Shown: piece after piece, positions 60,956 through 64,000 of the stretch
Layout of the letters: every line of letters starts with the position of its first letter
Position numbering within the stretch: position 1 is the first letter of the stretch
Origin: Aselliscus stoliczkanus
Lineage: Eukaryota > Chordata > Mammalia > Chiroptera > Hipposideridae
Direction of reading: 5' to 3'
DNA: 64,000 bases
Assembly (NCBI GenBank): GCA_033961575.1
Contig: CM066733.1
Coordinates: 133,226,421-133,290,420 of the forward strand
Program-made: the position numbers and the translations under genes
Notes under the pieces: model-generated
Told to the model about the DNA's origin: nothing
Databases searched by the model: none
What the model saw: the letters and a program-made list of their open reading frames with translations, nothing else

Positions 60956-63784
60956 AAACCTTTCTTTGGAAAAGGAAAAGCCAAGTACACGGAAGGAGCA
61001 AAACATACTCCAAGAACGGGGTCTTCTTCCTCAGAACCCCCACTCCCCACCCCTCCTCCTTTCCAACTACCCACAAGATTCACAAGATTGAACAGAAGGA
61101 GCTGTGAAATAGTCTTATTAACCTAGAAACAGGGAAACCCAAGTAAAACTCTTCAGAGAACACAGGTGCCTCATTTTCTACCGCATTTGAAGCCCACTTA
61201 AATGTGCAGCTTCATGAGGTCCCTATTCAGTCCTAGGAGAATTGCGAGTTTATGAATTATTGTCCAGCTTCTCTTCCAGACAAAGGAACTTTAGCTCACA
61301 ACACAAACTCTTGGATAAAAAGAGTAGACATTCAAGCTCTCTGAGGCCCTCTCATAAATAACAAAAAAGATTGGCACCAGGTAGGTCTTACCAGAGACGA
61401 CAGCATTTACAAAGTTCTTCTATTTGAATTTATTTCAAGCAGTCAATAAATAAATGGTTCCATGCTATTAAAAATGGAGAAAGGAGAAGACTACAAACAT
61501 GTGCTTCTACCTCCTGCAATTTGGTCCATTTCCCCGTCTCCCGTCTCAGAGAAAGATGCAATTGTTCACTTGATGACCCTGGTACTCAGCATATTTTCTT
61601 TGGGGCCATCTTTTGAATATTATTTTTGTATAAAGCCAAGTAAACGAATGGTGAAGTTGAAAAACATAATCAGAATGTTATATTGACACCGTTGTAGATT
61701 TTCCGAATGCTGAAAAAGAAATGAATGGAAATGAGTTTGCCAAAGTGAACATTTTATGCATCTTTATATAGGGCATATTCCCAAGTGGAGAAAAAGAAAC
61801 TCTTGGATAAAATAAAATAGCAAAATATTTATTGAAAATTTTAAATTTATGACATATATTTGTCACATTTAGGCAGAACCCTTACCCTCAAGGACTTATG
61901 TTCTAAACATTTACTTCTTTGTGTGTGTCTTTTGCTCCCTTCCTTATTTTCTATATCTAGTGCTCAGAAGGCACTTTTAGCTATTTAGTAGGCGCTACAA
62001 ATATTCTGCCCAATCACAGGCATATAATTCCCTGGAACCATCCATCTTTTCAAACTGTCTATCTTAGTGATATACACAGTGATTGCTAATGATTGTGCAG
62101 GCCCTCTGAGGTAGTGTAAGACACTCGATGAAATTGTTAAACTAAGCCAAAGAGCCTTATATTAACATTAACCTTGAATGACCCAGAAATGACTGTTCCT
62201 TTTGTATCATCAGAGATAGTATCCTTCCATTGGCAGGGTAGCATGGGTTCCTTTGCATAGCTATGAGAAAGTCTGAACATGCGTGGAGCATCAAGGTTTG
62301 GAGAACAAAGCTATGCTGAAAATTCTAGAAAAGATCCAGAAATTAATCCTCAGGAAAGCTGGTGATAAATTATTGCTAAAGGTATACCACCAACTTAATG
62401 GTCCTCGTTTAAGAATTTGTAGAACGGTGCTTCTAGTTGAAGGGGTTCTAGAGATAAGAGATGGCTTCCCAGATGCTGTATGATAAAATAGAGTTTTGTA
62501 TCATTCCCAGTATTTTTCCTCAGAGTTTGTATTGTGACTCCTGTATACTAAATAATACAAAATATATCTGTGTCGTATGGTGCTCTTAATCTCATCAGTA
62601 AGGAGTTTTCAATGGGGCTATGTTGTATTGTTTTTTATAGTTATAGTTTTGCTTTGGAGTGTGAGTACAGACTGTTGTTGACAAAGTGTTTCCTCAGCTC
62701 TGATTGCCCAAGCCAAGAAAAGTGTGTGCTTTAATGTTAATGCTTCTAACTATAAGCCAGACCTAAAACAGAGTGCCCTGATTTTTGCTCAGTGACCAAG
62801 CTTCTCATTACAGGGCCAAGAGTCTTTATCCCCCCTTCCTCTGCTTCCCCGCCCACCCAAATTCTCTTTCCCCAAACAAACTACTGCACCATCGGTTTCC
62901 CCACCTGCTGCTCTGGCCCTTGTTTTTGTTTGCCAACCTACGAATTCAACTCTACATTTTCATTACCTTTTTCTTTTCAAAATGTTCTACAAGTTGATTT
63001 GTTCCACAAAGACTCCCTAGCTCATCAGAGCAGTGATAATCCACTTCCCCAACTGAAGTGCCCAAATCCCAACAAAACACATTCAGAAATGCCCAACAAT
63101 GATGCATATTATAAATATTTGCTTTCTGTGCTATATGCATTTTCCTTATATCTTGTCTCTATTTTGCTGAACAATTGTGCTTTGGGGTATGTCCTTTCAC
63201 ATGTGTGTTCAGTTACAAAATTCTCATTATCCCACTGGTACCCATCATTGGTTCTCTGATGTCACCCCACTCAAGTCACTGGAAGTCTTCGTAAAAGTAC
63301 ATAAACTCAGACCCACTCCAGATCCATTAAATCAGAATAGCTGATTGAAAACAACTGGTCTTAGATAGTTGTAAAACAGAGTAGAACGTTAGCATAGTTT
63401 CTTTTGCCCTCCTATCCTGAGATGAAGAGGGAAAATCATGACCAATTTGGAAATATAGTGGGAAAACAATAAGAGAAAATGTCCTGCTGAATCATATGAC
63501 TAGAAGGTTAAATGTGAGCCAGAGCTTATCTTTTTCCAGGCCACCACCATGTCAGTCCACAGAAATAAAAACATTTGCTTTAAATGATGGTCCCCTTCTC
63601 CTACTGCAAGTTTCCATGAGTCACACTCCGCCCTACCCTAGCCTTGCTGATAAGTAGTAAGATTCTTTGAAGATGATTCTATGATTCTGTGACCTCAAGA
63701 AGCATATATTTTAACAAATCAAATATATAATAAGTTATGTTTGAGGGTTGTTTCCAGGTAGTATCCTCTTAATTGTATAGATCA
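60956..63784. other. Presumed intron, nothing definite
   Basis: Contains short ORFs (62283-62483, 62785-63259) with no recognisable protein family. GACCCACTCCAGATCCATTA (about 63312) may be a scrap of a MER5-type element. No exon recognised. Confidence 0.42.
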
Positions 63785-63965
63785 CAGTTTCCCAACCAAT
63801 GTGCTGTGAACGGGTTTTCAGTGTGCTGAGACAAGGGTCCCCCTCAGCTTCTGGGCAAACCTGGGACAGCCAGGACCCCAGTCCAAAAGACTCTGGACTG
63901 GAGCCACCAGGTATATTTGACCCAGTAGGAATCAAATGTTATTTTCTTTGTGTGTCATGAAGTAA
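63785..63965. mobile_element. Possible hAT-type non-autonomous element
   Basis: The left side reads CAGTTTCCCAACCAATGTGC then TGTGAACGGG, and the right side GTGTGTCATGAAG then AAAAAGCAGGAAAGTC. The pair of GTGTGCTG/GTGTGTCATGA motifs facing T-rich flanks suggests a degraded hAT-like short element. Low confidence. Confidence 0.25.
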
Positions 63966-64000
63966 AAAAGCAGGAAAGTCCTAGAGAAATACAGATAGCA

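Noticed and set aside
62785..63259. 155-codon plus-strand ORF
   Set aside because: Low-information, C/T-rich reading with no recognisable domain and no neighbouring exon signals.
63275..63350. Possible MER5-type fragment
   Set aside because: Only a short run resembles MER5 and the ends are missing, so it is not listed as a feature.
1..64000. CRISPR array, operons, phage or bacterial systems
   Set aside because: No spaced identical repeats or prokaryotic gene structure; the direct repeats present are microsatellites, SINEs, LTR blocks or the MITE duplication.
17600..64000. Second PDE7B exon encoding DIRLRG, or the usual MSCLMV first exon
   Set aside because: Looked for by eye on the plus strand and not found; presumably outside the window.

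Overview
The window looks like a piece of a placental mammal genome, most likely a bat. Almost all of it is non-coding intron or intergenic DNA. There are no long open reading frames, microsatellites are frequent, and old mammalian repeats (L2, MIR, MER5A, MLT1) are scattered throughout. Among younger elements there are tRNA-derived SINEs with a GGCCGGCC-type head, a long composite SINE of a form I associate with bat genomes, a short piggyBac-type element and a mariner remnant. The bat call rests on recalled repeat families and is an inference.

Layout. 1-16 kb: old L1 and L2 fragments, a 663-bp solo LTR on the minus strand (3776-4438) with a 4-bp target duplication, an MLT1 LTR (8089-8428), a MER5A copy and one SINE. 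16.3-17.6 kb: a GC- and CpG-rich promoter-like stretch leading into the only convincing coding exon, 17302-17539 on the plus strand. It encodes 79 residues plus the first base of a glycine codon and ends at a GTAAAT splice donor. I read it as an alternative first coding exon of PDE7B (cAMP-specific phosphodiesterase 7B), because its sequence and its phase-1 Gly junction fit joining to the shared PDE7 second exon. This rests on memory and is moderately confident. No partner exon was found downstream.

17.6-64 kb: probably a large first intron. It holds repeats, including a 517-bp composite SINE inserted as a unit (26458-26974), further SINEs with clean target duplications (33.5, 37.8 and 42.1 kb) and one more without (59.1 kb), several L1 3' ends, L2 fragments and an MLT1 LTR (46.5-46.9 kb). 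A mariner deletion derivative sits inside an L1 fragment (51030-51272). A 125-bp piggyBac-type MITE bounded by TTAA (55411-55535) contains a 55-bp internal duplication. Five CATG motifs at about 10-bp spacing lie at 60300-60343.

I found no CRISPR array, operon, bacterial or phage gene, or free-standing tRNA or rRNA gene. Nothing here amounts to a new multi-gene system. The most unusual items are the alternative exon, the piggyBac MITE, the composite SINE and the solo LTR with a duplicated U3 block.
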